NCBI RefSeq assembly: GCF_021183825.1 | Contig: NZ_CP089211.1 | Coordinates: 744,001 to 808,000, forward strand | DNA length: 64,000 bases | DNA from: Sinomicrobium kalidii | GTDB taxonomy: Bacteria > Bacteroidota > Bacteroidia > Flavobacteriales > Flavobacteriaceae | Direction of reading: 5' to 3' | Shown: one piece after another, positions 9,428-17,539 of the stretch | Layout: every line of letters starts with the position of its first letter | How positions within the stretch are numbered: the stretch's first letter is position 1 | Made by a program: the position numbers and the translations under genes | The notes under the pieces: model-generated | What the model saw: the letters and a program-made list of their open reading frames with translations, nothing else | Told to the model about the DNA's origin: nothing | Databases searched by the model: none

Positions 9428-12400
9428 TTAAAAATTTAAGTTTAGCCCTATAGTGTAACTCGAAACCTGCGGGTGAAACGCCGCGGTAACATTATTATAA
9501 CTGCGTTCGGGATCAAATCCGTCAACAAAAGGCGTCAGGAGCAACAGGTTTTCCGCATTGAAAAATATCCTGCAGCGATCTACCTTATACAACTGAATAA
9601 ATTTATCGGGAAGGTCATAACTGAACTGTACGCTTTTGAGACGAAAATAGGATGCGTCGTAAATGTTATAACTGGTAACCAGGGCATCGCGGGTCTTATC
9701 CACGTATAATCGCTGGTATTTATTTGAAGGGTTTTCATAGGTCCAGTGATGATTTGCTATTTCCTTGCTCAACGGGCCCTGCGTATTAAAGAACGGAGCT
9801 ATTACATTACCATTCATATATGCATCTGCCCCGACAACCCCCTGGCTGATAATATTCAGACCGAACCGTTTATAGGAAAGGTCTATCCCGAACCCATACT
9901 GATATTTGGGGAGCGGGTTACCGATCAGAGTCCGGTCATCCGGGGTAATGGCCTGATCACCGTTGGTATCGGCAAGTTTTATATCTCCCGGAGCCGGATT
10001 ATCCATTAGTCCGGATTGGTCGGCGTAACCATCTTTTAATATATACTCACGCTCGTCATGCGGAATAGCCGGGTCACTATCGCTTTGCCATATGAAATCG
10101 GAAACCTGGTATATTCCTTCTGTTTTATAACCGTAAAACGATGAGAAAGGGTGTCCCACTACACTCCGGGTATTGGCCGTATGGTCTACAAAAGGCAATC
10201 CGCCCAGGTCGGTGAGTTTGTTATTGAGGTAGGTAAAGTTAGCAGAAACAGCATAATTAAAACCATCTGCAAGATAGGGAGACTTGTAATTTACACTTAC
10301 TTCCACTCCTTTATTGATCATGGTGCCAATGTTCTGGTATGGGAGTGTACTTACACCCAATGAAGGCGGTACTGTGACCCTTGCCAGAATATCATAGGTC
10401 TTTTTCCGGAACACATCAGCTTCCAGGCTCAGCCTGTTCCAGAGGGAGAGATCGAACCCGATATTGACCTGCTCGGTGGTTTCCCAACGCACCGACCTGT
10501 TGGCCAGCAGGTTTGTTCCCCTGCCGGGAACAATGGTGTTTCCGAAGGCATAGTACTCCTGTCCGCTCATTTCATCTGCAAAGGCATACGGGGTCCAGAT
10601 ATTCTGGTTCCCCAGGCGGCCCCATGATCCGCGTAGCTTCAGGCTCATAAAATCAAGTTTTTCCATGAATTTCTCTTCACTTACACGCCAGGCCAGTGAG
10701 AGCGATGGAAAATTTCCCCATTTATTACCTTCGGCAAAACGAGAAGAACCATCCCTCCGGAAATTAAATTCCAGCAGGTACTTGCCATCGAAAGCGTAGT
10801 TAAACCTTCCGAAATAGGAAGCCGTGGCAAATTCATTAGCCACACTGTTTAAGTAAAACGTATTGGGGTCACCGAAATTAAAGATCGGGGCATTGCTGGA
10901 CAATTCGCGTACGGAGCCGTCGTCTCTTTTGTAGATGGTTTCCAGTTTTTCATGGGCCGCAAAGAACTGCATGTCGTGTTTCCCGATGGACAAGGCATAC
11001 TCCAAAGACAACAACAGGGTATTCCGGTCTCTTTGCAACGACTGTTTTTCCAGTGATGATAATCGTTTGTTGGTACTGCTCTCCAGGAAATCACCGGCCG
11101 TGTAGAACTCCGGGGAATAATTTTCGTAATGGCTTATCAGCTTGTTATTGGCCATCAGTACTTTTCCCTTCAGGTTTTTAACAGGGGTAATTTCTACGGA
11201 AGCTCTTGTATTGAGTTGATTCCCCAATGTTTTTGTTCCCCCGCCAAGTTCTTTCCCGGCCAGGTACCGGGCGGGGTAACCGTATAAATTCGCTTCTCCT
11301 GTCTCCGGATCATTGGAGCGGACAAAAGTGGTCGGTATCATTCCGGCGATCTGTGCCATCACCGTATTGGTCCTGTCGGTCAATTCATCTACACGATCCC
11401 GGTAACCGTTTGCCCCTATGGATACGGTTACCTTATTATTAAAAAAGTTTCCCCAAAGATTACTGTTAAAGGACAAACGGTTTGCCCCGGTTCCGATCAG
11501 TACTCCTTCCTGATCTTTATAGGATATGGAGTTTGAGATCCCATAGTTTTTTCCCCTGGCACGTAAAGCAACATAATGATCCTGCATAGTTCCTTGTTGG
11601 AAATACACATCGTACCAATCGGTATTAGGATATTGGGGATCTGTCTGGCTCCGGTATTTTTCAATACTTTCTTCTGTAAAAGCGGCAGGTTGGCCTACAT
11701 TCTGCCGGGCCTCGTTCATTAATGTAGCATAGGTCCACGAATCGACGATCCCGGGCAGACGTGTAGCCTGACTAACGGAAAACGTTCCCTTATATTCCAC
11801 CTTCAATTCACCGCTTCCGCCATTTCCTTTTTTTGTCTCGATCAATATGACGCCGGCAGACGCCCTTGAACCGTAAATTGCGGCAGATGCGGCATCCTTT
11901 AATATGGAAACAGAAGCTATATCATTAGGACTTACATCATTCAGGCTTCCCTGTACACCATCTATAATAACCAGTGGCTGGTTGTTATTGTCTATCGATG
12001 ACACTCCCCGTATACGTATCTCGGCCATATCATCACCCGGTCGTCCCGAATTCTGTACAACTCCCATACCGGCAACTTTTCCCTGTAACAACTGGTCTAC
12101 CGAACTCAATGCCCTGCCTTCTACCTCGTCTACCGATACTGACGTTACCGCTCCCGTAAGGTTGGCCTTTTTCTGTGTACCGTACCCTATGACCACCACT
12201 TCATCGAGAGCGGCCACATCCTCTTCGAGTTGTATGTTGATTTCGGTACGACTATCGACATTGACTTTCTGTTTACTGTAACCGACATAGCTGAACACCA
12301 ATACGGCATCGGGAGCGGCAGTAATGGAGTACGCTCCATCCATATTTGCCACTGTCCCGGTGGCGGTTCCCTCTACTACTATATTGGCAAAAGGTATAGG

Positions 12401-12505
12401 TTCACCATCTGCCGTAGTAATTGTACCGGAAACCGTAAGTTCCTGGCCCCATGCACAATTAATACACAGACAGGCCAATAGTACCAATAATAGATTTTCT
12501 CTCAT
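9428..12505 (-). CDS. SusC/RagA-family TonB-dependent glycan transporter
   Basis: This 1025-residue protein has a signal peptide (to about CAWGQ) and a carboxypeptidase-like regulatory domain (VSGTITTADGEPIPFANI, about residues 24-105). The SusC TonB-box region LDEVVVIGYGTQKK, the plug (LLQGKVAGMGV, IRIRGVSSIDN, ILKDAASAAIYGSRASAGVILI) and the 22-strand barrel follow, ending in an aromatic residue (LNLNF). It imports oligosaccharides across the outer membrane with the adjacent SusD. It follows the GH16 gene with a 33-bp gap and lies in the same transcript. Confidence 0.97.
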   Translation of the reverse strand: MRENLLLVLLACLCINCAWGQELTVSGTITTADGEPIPFANIVVEGTATGTVANMDGAYSITAAPDAVLVFSYVGYSKQKVNVDSRTEINIQLEEDVAALDEVVVIGYGTQKKANLTGAVTSVSVDEVEGRALSSVDQLLQGKVAGMGVVQNSGRPGDDMAEIRIRGVSSIDNNNQPLVIIDGVQGSLNDVSPNDIASVSILKDAASAAIYGSRASAGVILIETKKGNGGSGELKVEYKGTFSVSQATRLPGIVDSWTYATLMNEARQNVGQPAAFTEESIEKYRSQTDPQYPNTDWYDVYFQQGTMQDHYVALRARGKNYGISNSISYKDQEGVLIGTGANRLSFNSNLWGNFFNNKVTVSIGANGYRDRVDELTDRTNTVMAQIAGMIPTTFVRSNDPETGEANLYGYPARYLAGKELGGGTKTLGNQLNTRASVEITPVKNLKGKVLMANNKLISHYENYSPEFYTAGDFLESSTNKRLSSLEKQSLQRDRNTLLLSLEYALSIGKHDMQFFAAHEKLETIYKRDDGSVRELSSNAPIFNFGDPNTFYLNSVANEFATASYFGRFNYAFDGKYLLEFNFRRDGSSRFAEGNKWGNFPSLSLAWRVSEEKFMEKLDFMSLKLRGSWGRLGNQNIWTPYAFADEMSGQEYYAFGNTIVPGRGTNLLANRSVRWETTEQVNIGFDLSLWNRLSLEADVFRKKTYDILARVTVPPSLGVSTLPYQNIGTMINKGVEVSVNYKSPYLADGFNYAVSANFTYLNNKLTDLGGLPFVDHTANTRSVVGHPFSSFYGYKTEGIYQVSDFIWQSDSDPAIPHDEREYILKDGYADQSGLMDNPAPGDIKLADTNGDQAITPDDRTLIGNPLPKYQYGFGIDLSYKRFGLNIISQGVVGADAYMNGNVIAPFFNTQGPLSKEIANHHWTYENPSNKYQRLYVDKTRDALVTSYNIYDASYFRLKSVQFSYDLPDKFIQLYKVDRCRIFFNAENLLLLTPFVDGFDPERSYNNVTAAFHPQVSSYTIGLNLNF

Positions 12506-12538
12506 CTTATGGTTTTTTAATTTATAGCGATTGATTAA

Positions 12539-13978
12539 TTACGGATCTACATGTGACGTGTTTGCAAACCCGCCGATTCTTTCCGGTTCGAAAGAGGTAT
12601 CCGTAGTCAGCAAGATTCTGTCGCATCTTGCAAAATATTGTGAACTGTCATAAATCTCCAGGACATTCACCCCCGCATCCAGAGTAAATTCTCCTCCCGA
12701 TTGCCATTCATACCCCACTTCTCCGTGTGTGCCAAATTCAACAGGGGATACTTCTCCGTTTACGATCATTTTAAATTTTCGTGCTCCCTGTTGTGTATCA
12801 AAGTCCCTGGACCTTACCCATAACCTGTACACACCGGGTTCGTCAACCACAACTCCCGTAGTGGCTTTGAGATCAGTAGAATCCCGTGTAGCGTCAAAAC
12901 CTGTAAATCCTTTCAATACCACGGTGCGATCTATATCTTTTTCCACCTTCCAGTTATTGATATCCGCAAAGTCCTCGGCTTCCATCCACAGGTCTGTCCC
13001 ATTTGACTGCTGGGGCCCCCGAAGTGAATCCAGATACTGAAGGAACTCAACTTTTCTAACATGATATTGAGACGGGCTTATCTCATAAGCCCGAATGTAA
13101 TCTACATACATGGCTCCGTCTCCTGTGGCATTTGTTTCAGAAGCTATGGAAGTAATCCACAAGTAGACATCGTGCTGGGGTGCATCACGGATATCTATGG
13201 TCTTTAATAATTCCCCGTCAAAAAAGTAGTTAATATAATCCGGGCTATACTCAAAACCATAGGTATGAAAATCCTGTGACAAATCGGAGGTAGCCTCATA
13301 TGTGCCTTCGCCAATCGACCCCATATAGACCGAAGACCCTCTGAGCGTTGACCAGTCTATGGCCCCGTAGCGAAACTTAGTATTGGGAAAATCGCCATAG
13401 TGTTCAAAACAGTCTATTTCTATACGTGCACCCGTACTGTCGGCATATATCGGATCGGGATCATCAAACCCGCTTTTTCCGATGGCCCAGAAAGATTGGT
13501 GCCAGCCATACCCGTCATCCAGCTTTGCACTGATCTCATAATAGCCGTAACTACTCGGTTGTTTGGTGATAATTCCTCCTCCGGTGAAAGGTTTGCCCTG
13601 GTAATTTTCTTCCTCAAGGAGAATTTTCAGAGTATCGTCATTAACCACCACATTATCCGGCCGCTGACAACTCTGAAATTTGCAGTCCGTACGGTACTTC
13701 CATCTTGTACTGTCGAGAGTTTTACCGCAAAAATTATCTTCCCATACCAACGTGTAGCCGGGTAGCGTTGCAGTGTAAGTCATCGCATCTTCCCCTGTAA
13801 TCACATCGGATGTCTCAAACGACTGTTTCTCACAACCTGCCAGTAAAATGACAGCTATCATTAAAAAGTAAACCGATGCTTTTTCCCCGGAGCAGAAAAC
13901 CCGTTTCAACAACAGTTTTAGTCTGATTGACCTGTACGGATCAATACATCCGTACCAAAGATTTGTAATTGTTTCCAT
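12539..13978 (-). CDS. GH16 family endo-glycanase lipoprotein with C-terminal carbohydrate-binding domain
   Basis: This 479-residue protein has a lipobox LLAGC (Cys49). The catalytic GH16 jelly roll spans about residues 75-305, with the ExDxxE signature as EIDCFE (Glu187 nucleophile, Asp189, Glu192 acid/base). A second beta-sandwich (about 330-465) begins WMEAEDF, like CBM6/CBM35-type modules. GH16 enzymes are surface endo-enzymes cutting beta-glucans or marine galactans. The 38 residues before the hydrophobic signal core are long for a lipoprotein, so an internal TTG near codons 23-24 may be the true start. It is the first gene of the minus-strand operon and probably makes the first cut. The subfamily (laminarinase, agarase, porphyranase or carrageenase) cannot be fixed. 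Confidence 0.9.
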   Translation of the reverse strand: METITNLWYGCIDPYRSIRLKLLLKRVFCSGEKASVYFLMIAVILLAGCEKQSFETSDVITGEDAMTYTATLPGYTLVWEDNFCGKTLDSTRWKYRTDCKFQSCQRPDNVVVNDDTLKILLEEENYQGKPFTGGGIITKQPSSYGYYEISAKLDDGYGWHQSFWAIGKSGFDDPDPIYADSTGARIEIDCFEHYGDFPNTKFRYGAIDWSTLRGSSVYMGSIGEGTYEATSDLSQDFHTYGFEYSPDYINYFFDGELLKTIDIRDAPQHDVYLWITSIASETNATGDGAMYVDYIRAYEISPSQYHVRKVEFLQYLDSLRGPQQSNGTDLWMEAEDFADINNWKVEKDIDRTVVLKGFTGFDATRDSTDLKATTGVVVDEPGVYRLWVRSRDFDTQQGARKFKMIVNGEVSPVEFGTHGEVGYEWQSGGEFTLDAGVNVLEIYDSSQYFARCDRILLTTDTSFEPERIGGFANTSHVDP

Positions 13979-13987
13979 AATTTTAGT

Positions 13988-14098
13988 CTGGTTTGGTGTG
14001 GTCTATTTTAATGGCAATGATAGCGGAATAAAATCAAAATACCAAATTATTTATGTAAAAAATTATCATATCTTCAATTATCCTGGTTTGGTCTGCTC
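13988..14098. promoter_or_regulatory. Direct-repeat operator candidate between GH16 operon and gntR
   Basis: The divergent intergenic region carries CTGGTTTGGTGTGGTC at 13988-14003 and CTGGTTTGGTCTGCTC at 14083-14098 (14 of 16 identical, 95 bp apart). The first lies just upstream of the GH16 start. The second sits directly ahead of the gntR promoter. Position and repetition suggest binding sites for the adjacent GntR-type protein; this is inference from sequence only. Confidence 0.45.
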
Positions 14099-14104
14099 TT
14101 TTTC

Positions 14105-14135
14105 TTGTTTTAGACACACAAAAAGGGTAAATTTG
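14105..14135 (+). promoter_or_regulatory. Bacteroidetes-type promoter of the gntR gene
   Basis: TTG at 14105-14107 is followed after 20 bp by TAAATTTG at 14128-14135, which matches the Bacteroidetes -33/-7 consensus (TTG, about 19-20 bp, TAnnTTTG). It lies 34 bp ahead of the proposed start of the regulator. Confidence 0.55.
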
Positions 14136-14168
14136 TCATTTATTAATAAACACTATAATAACATATAG

Positions 14169-15194
14169 TTGGAAAAGGCTCCTGAATCTACACCGAACAA
14201 TACCGGTAACATGCACCGCTTAAAGTACCTGCAGCTGGTTGATTATATCATGTCGCTGGTAGAAGAGGAAAAATTAAGCATCAATGACCGGCTTCCTTCT
14301 CTTGCCCAACTCACCAGCCGGCTCAAAATAAGTAAGGAAACTGCTTTAAAAGGTTTGAATTACCTCTCGGAGAAGGGAATTATAGAATCGGAATACCGCA
14401 AAGGCTACTATTTAAAGCGTATCAAACAGCATTTGCCCTACCGGGTGTGCCTTATCCTGGATAAGATGAATATCCTCCGCGACCAGGTTTATCAATCTTT
14501 TCTGGAAACCATAAAAGATCACGCCGATGTGGATGTATTCTTTCACCATCATAATTTTAAGGTATTTGAAAAACTGGTCGAAGAAAACCTGAACAACTAT
14601 ACGCATTTTGTCATAGTAACATATTTTAAGGAAGACCCGGCAACAGTACTAAGCAAAATACCTCCGCATAAACGGGTGATTATAGATCACCGGGAAAACG
14701 CGCTGGAAGATGAACATACCTGTATCTACCAGGATCACAAATCGGACATCCGGGATTCCCTGACCACATTATTACCGCAACTGGAAAAATATAGGCGACT
14801 GGTGCTGGTGGCTCCGCCGGAAGCTTTTCATGCCAGCGACCTTATAGAAGGTTTCGAATCCTTTGCCGCGCAGTACAACAAAGAGTACCGGATCATTCAC
14901 GGCATAAATGAAAAAACAACCCAAAAAGGCGATGCCTACATCACTTTCAACCGTTATGACAAGGATGATGTGGATATTATAAAGATTACCCGGAAAAAGA
15001 ACTGGAAACTCGGCAAAGACATCGGCCTGATCTCCTATAATGATACTGCTGTCAAAGAGGTCCTGGAAAATGGGATCACAGTAATCAGTTCTGATTTCCG
15101 GAAAATGGGAGAAGAGGCGGCCAAAGCAATATTAAACCGTACAACCGTAACGCTTCGCGACCCGGCTAAAGTTATTATTCGCAACTCATTGTAA
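14169..15194 (+). CDS. GntR-family transcriptional regulator with periplasmic-binding-like sensor domain
   Basis: The reading frame gives 341 residues from a TTG at 14169; an ATG at 14211 (MHRLKYLQLVDYIM) is a good alternative. The N-terminus is a GntR winged helix (about residues 18-85: INDRLPSLAQLTSRLKISKETALKGLNYLSEKGIIESEYRKG). The remainder (about 90-335) looks like a LacI/GalR-type sugar-sensing domain, with DIGLISYNDTAVKEVLENGITVISSDF near the end. Such regulators commonly sense an oligosaccharide and control a neighbouring sus-type locus. It is transcribed away from the GH16-SusCD operon across a 190-bp gap that holds repeated operator-like sites. Confidence 0.9.
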   Translation: MEKAPESTPNNTGNMHRLKYLQLVDYIMSLVEEEKLSINDRLPSLAQLTSRLKISKETALKGLNYLSEKGIIESEYRKGYYLKRIKQHLPYRVCLILDKMNILRDQVYQSFLETIKDHADVDVFFHHHNFKVFEKLVEENLNNYTHFVIVTYFKEDPATVLSKIPPHKRVIIDHRENALEDEHTCIYQDHKSDIRDSLTTLLPQLEKYRRLVLVAPPEAFHASDLIEGFESFAAQYNKEYRIIHGINEKTTQKGDAYITFNRYDKDDVDIIKITRKKNWKLGKDIGLISYNDTAVKEVLENGITVISSDFRKMGEEAAKAILNRTTVTLRDPAKVIIRNSL

Positions 15195-15541
15195 TGTATC
15201 TAAAAATATTTCCGTTCCATTAAACAGTAGTTCTAATTAGGATGTAGCATCCAGTTTCAGCTTTTTCAGACTTACATCTTTTGCACTCCGCAACGATTTT
15301 AATATCCTTTTTACACAGTTTTTGAGATGCTACCTCTTTAAACAGCGCTAAAAGGCCCTTACGACTTATTTTGAAAGTTTAAGGAATATCCCTTGGTTTT
15401 TAACATAGAAATAACCTGGATTATAATTTTTTCGCACTACTAAAGTACTGCAATAAAATTGCAGGGTTTGACACCCTAAACTGAGACCAATAAAAAACGA
15501 GCTGTATTAACACCCCATCTCTCGTTTTGTCAATTTCTCAT
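15195..15541. other. Intergenic region between convergent genes, with one repeat copy
   Basis: No coding frame or RNA gene is apparent in these 347 bp between the convergent gntR and TPR-regulator genes. The only structure recognised is a copy of a dispersed repeat at 15461-15496, ending CTGAGACCAATAAAAA, that recurs near 53.8 kb. Confidence 0.6.
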
Positions 15542-16963
15542 TCACAACCCCCTTATCCATATATAAATATATTCATCAGCTAAAATACCGAGTTTTTTTC
15601 TAAGCCGGTATTTTTTTACCTGTATCGTTTTTGGCTGTACAAAGGTATAACGTGCAATCTCCTTGGCGGAGAAATTGAGCCAGATCATGGCACAAAAGGT
15701 AAGTTCCGTATTCCTCAACCTGGGATTTATTTCCAGGAGTTTGGCACATACTTCGGGATATACCTCCTGAAAACGTGTCAGGAAACCCGGATCATTTTCT
15801 TTGGCCAATGTCACTACCTCCTCAAAAGCCCTGTTCAGCTTTTGTTCGAGTTCTTTCTTTTCCATCTCCTTTTGTCGAATGATCGTGTCCCTTTCAACCA
15901 GTTTCCGTAATCCTTTTTTCCTGTTTTTCCTGTGATATTTAATGATAGCGAAAAATACCACGATACCCAGAACAACAATTCCTCCTGTGATCCATTCCGA
16001 TCGTCTTTTAAAAGCCTGGTGCTCTTTCTCCTGCTCCTCAAGAAACTCGACGATCATAACATTGAGAGTTTTCTTTTTTTTACGGTTTATACTATCACTA
16101 AGTCTGCTGTATTTTAAAAGATATTTATGGGCCTTTTCCCCTTTATTTAACAAGTGATATGCTTCAGACATCAATCTATATCCTCGTTTAATCTCTTTTA
16201 CCCTTTTTATTTTCCGCGATATGGCAATAGCTTTCCGGTAATAGTCTAATGCGCCTTCATGGTCTCCGTTGGCCTTACTCAACCTTCCTGAATTTAACAG
16301 AAAAACAGATTTGTCGTACATAGAAGTCTGATTTTCATGTAGTAAGTCCGAGGCTTTCTCCAGGTAGTATGCCGCAGAATCCTTGCTACCGTATGCCAGA
16401 TGATAAAAGGTCAAAACACTATATCCGAAGGTAGAAGGAGAAATCCGGGTAGCCTTATGTTGAAGGGACAAGCCAGACGTTTTATCAACAACCACTGCTT
16501 TATTGCGGTACAACAAAGCCAATAGTTCTTTATTCTCATCTTTGACATTCTCCAGAAGGCGGATTCCCCTGTCAAAATATTCAATGGCCTTTTCCTTGCC
16601 TTCCAACATCAAGTATATTCTCCCGTATTCCCCAAGAATTCGTGCCTTAAGTTCAGTAGTATTCGAGGTATATTTCATTTTTTCGGCCAGTTTCAAATAC
16701 CTCAGGCTTTCATCATTCTTACCCAGGAAATTCAAGGACTTTCCAATATTCCAATACCCCCAGGCTATTCCCTTTTCATATCCGAGCTGTTTGGAGGCTT
16801 TGATCAGTTCCATATTTAAAAATATAATCTCCTCGTATTTGCCGGTCCTTCCGAGTGAAGTTGTCTTGTTTTCCTGTATACTGTCTATTTCCTTTCTTGT
16901 GTACTCGTGTATGTTTTCCTGAAACGGAAAAAGAAAACTCAATACTAAAAATTTAAAAACCAT
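15542..16963 (-). CDS. TPR-repeat membrane protein with C-terminal LuxR-like helix-turn-helix
   Basis: This 473-residue protein has an N-terminal hydrophobic signal (MVFKFLVLSFLFPF), TPR repeats over about residues 40-310, one transmembrane helix (WITGGIVVLGIVVFFAIIKY, about 325-345), a basic coiled-coil linker and a C-terminal DNA-binding region (NTELTFCAMIWLNFSAKEIA, then KTIQVKKYRLRKKLGI). The layout, with sensing outside the membrane and a DNA-binding tail inside but no kinase or receiver, is common among flavobacterial one-component regulators. It stands alone between intergenic spacers, so its target is not evident. Confidence 0.85.
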   Translation of the reverse strand: MVFKFLVLSFLFPFQENIHEYTRKEIDSIQENKTTSLGRTGKYEEIIFLNMELIKASKQLGYEKGIAWGYWNIGKSLNFLGKNDESLRYLKLAEKMKYTSNTTELKARILGEYGRIYLMLEGKEKAIEYFDRGIRLLENVKDENKELLALLYRNKAVVVDKTSGLSLQHKATRISPSTFGYSVLTFYHLAYGSKDSAAYYLEKASDLLHENQTSMYDKSVFLLNSGRLSKANGDHEGALDYYRKAIAISRKIKRVKEIKRGYRLMSEAYHLLNKGEKAHKYLLKYSRLSDSINRKKKKTLNVMIVEFLEEQEKEHQAFKRRSEWITGGIVVLGIVVFFAIIKYHRKNRKKGLRKLVERDTIIRQKEMEKKELEQKLNRAFEEVVTLAKENDPGFLTRFQEVYPEVCAKLLEINPRLRNTELTFCAMIWLNFSAKEIARYTFVQPKTIQVKKYRLRKKLGILADEYIYIWIRGL

Positions 16964-17220
16964 TTAAACTAAAGATCAGGTTGAAAAACATGTTTTTTCA
17001 ATAAACCTATTGACTTGTATCCGATTAAAATAATGTTTTTTACCTCACATCCATAATTCTGTTTGGCAAAACAAGTCGGTTGTGAATTACTGATTGGATT
17101 ATTGGTTTAATTAACGAAATAATTCATTATCAGCAAATATAATAAGACCTTTAATATTCATTGATAAATGAAAAGAGGCGAGATCATCCATATAGACACA
17201 TTCCACTGAAAATAAACCTT

Positions 17221-17258
17221 AAAAAAGGGGGCCGTCTCAAAAGGCAGCCCCCTTTTTT
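17221..17258 (-). terminator. Rho-independent terminator, probably of the PorP/OmpA operon
   Basis: AAAAAAGGGGGC at 17221-17232 pairs with GCCCCCTTTTTT at 17247-17258, a 12-bp stem with A and T tracts on both sides. It can work in either direction; the minus-strand operon ending at 17540 points into it. Confidence 0.7.
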
Positions 17259-17425
17259 ATACTGCATATCGCAGAAACCAAACTACCCCGGAAAATGAAA
17301 TATGAATTGCAGTAACATTCTTCCCTAAAACATCAGGCGAACCACATCAATCTTGTCACCCGAGATAAATGAAAAGTTATAGCCGAGCACTTTTTGAGAA
17401 ATTCCTCGTCGCTAAAGGAGGTTAC

Positions 17426-17539
17426 CTATTGATATTGGTATCGGAGCGGAATTACCATGAGTTTTTTACTGCTATGAGTATCCTTTTCCATACTCATGTA
17501 TTCCCAATTTAATATCGAATTATCCATACCGGCTTTCAT
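17426..17539 (-). CDS. Doubtful 37-residue ORF abutting the OmpA-family gene
   Basis: An ATG directly follows the stop codon of the upstream OmpA-family gene (TAAATG), opening 37 codons that begin MKAGMDNSILNWEYM. The product is polar, with no signal peptide and no family recognised. The abutting start would permit translational coupling, but the length alone is not significant. Reported at low confidence. Confidence 0.15.
   Translation of the reverse strand: MKAGMDNSILNWEYMSMEKDTHSSKKLMVIPLRYQYQ

Larger units (their letters stand above)
16964..17539. other. Intergenic region with a strong bidirectional hairpin
   Basis: This 576-bp spacer lies between the TPR regulator and the end of the five-gene secretion operon. 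It holds the terminator-like hairpin at 17221-17258 and a doubtful 37-codon frame at 17426-17539. I saw no other gene. Confidence 0.6.
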
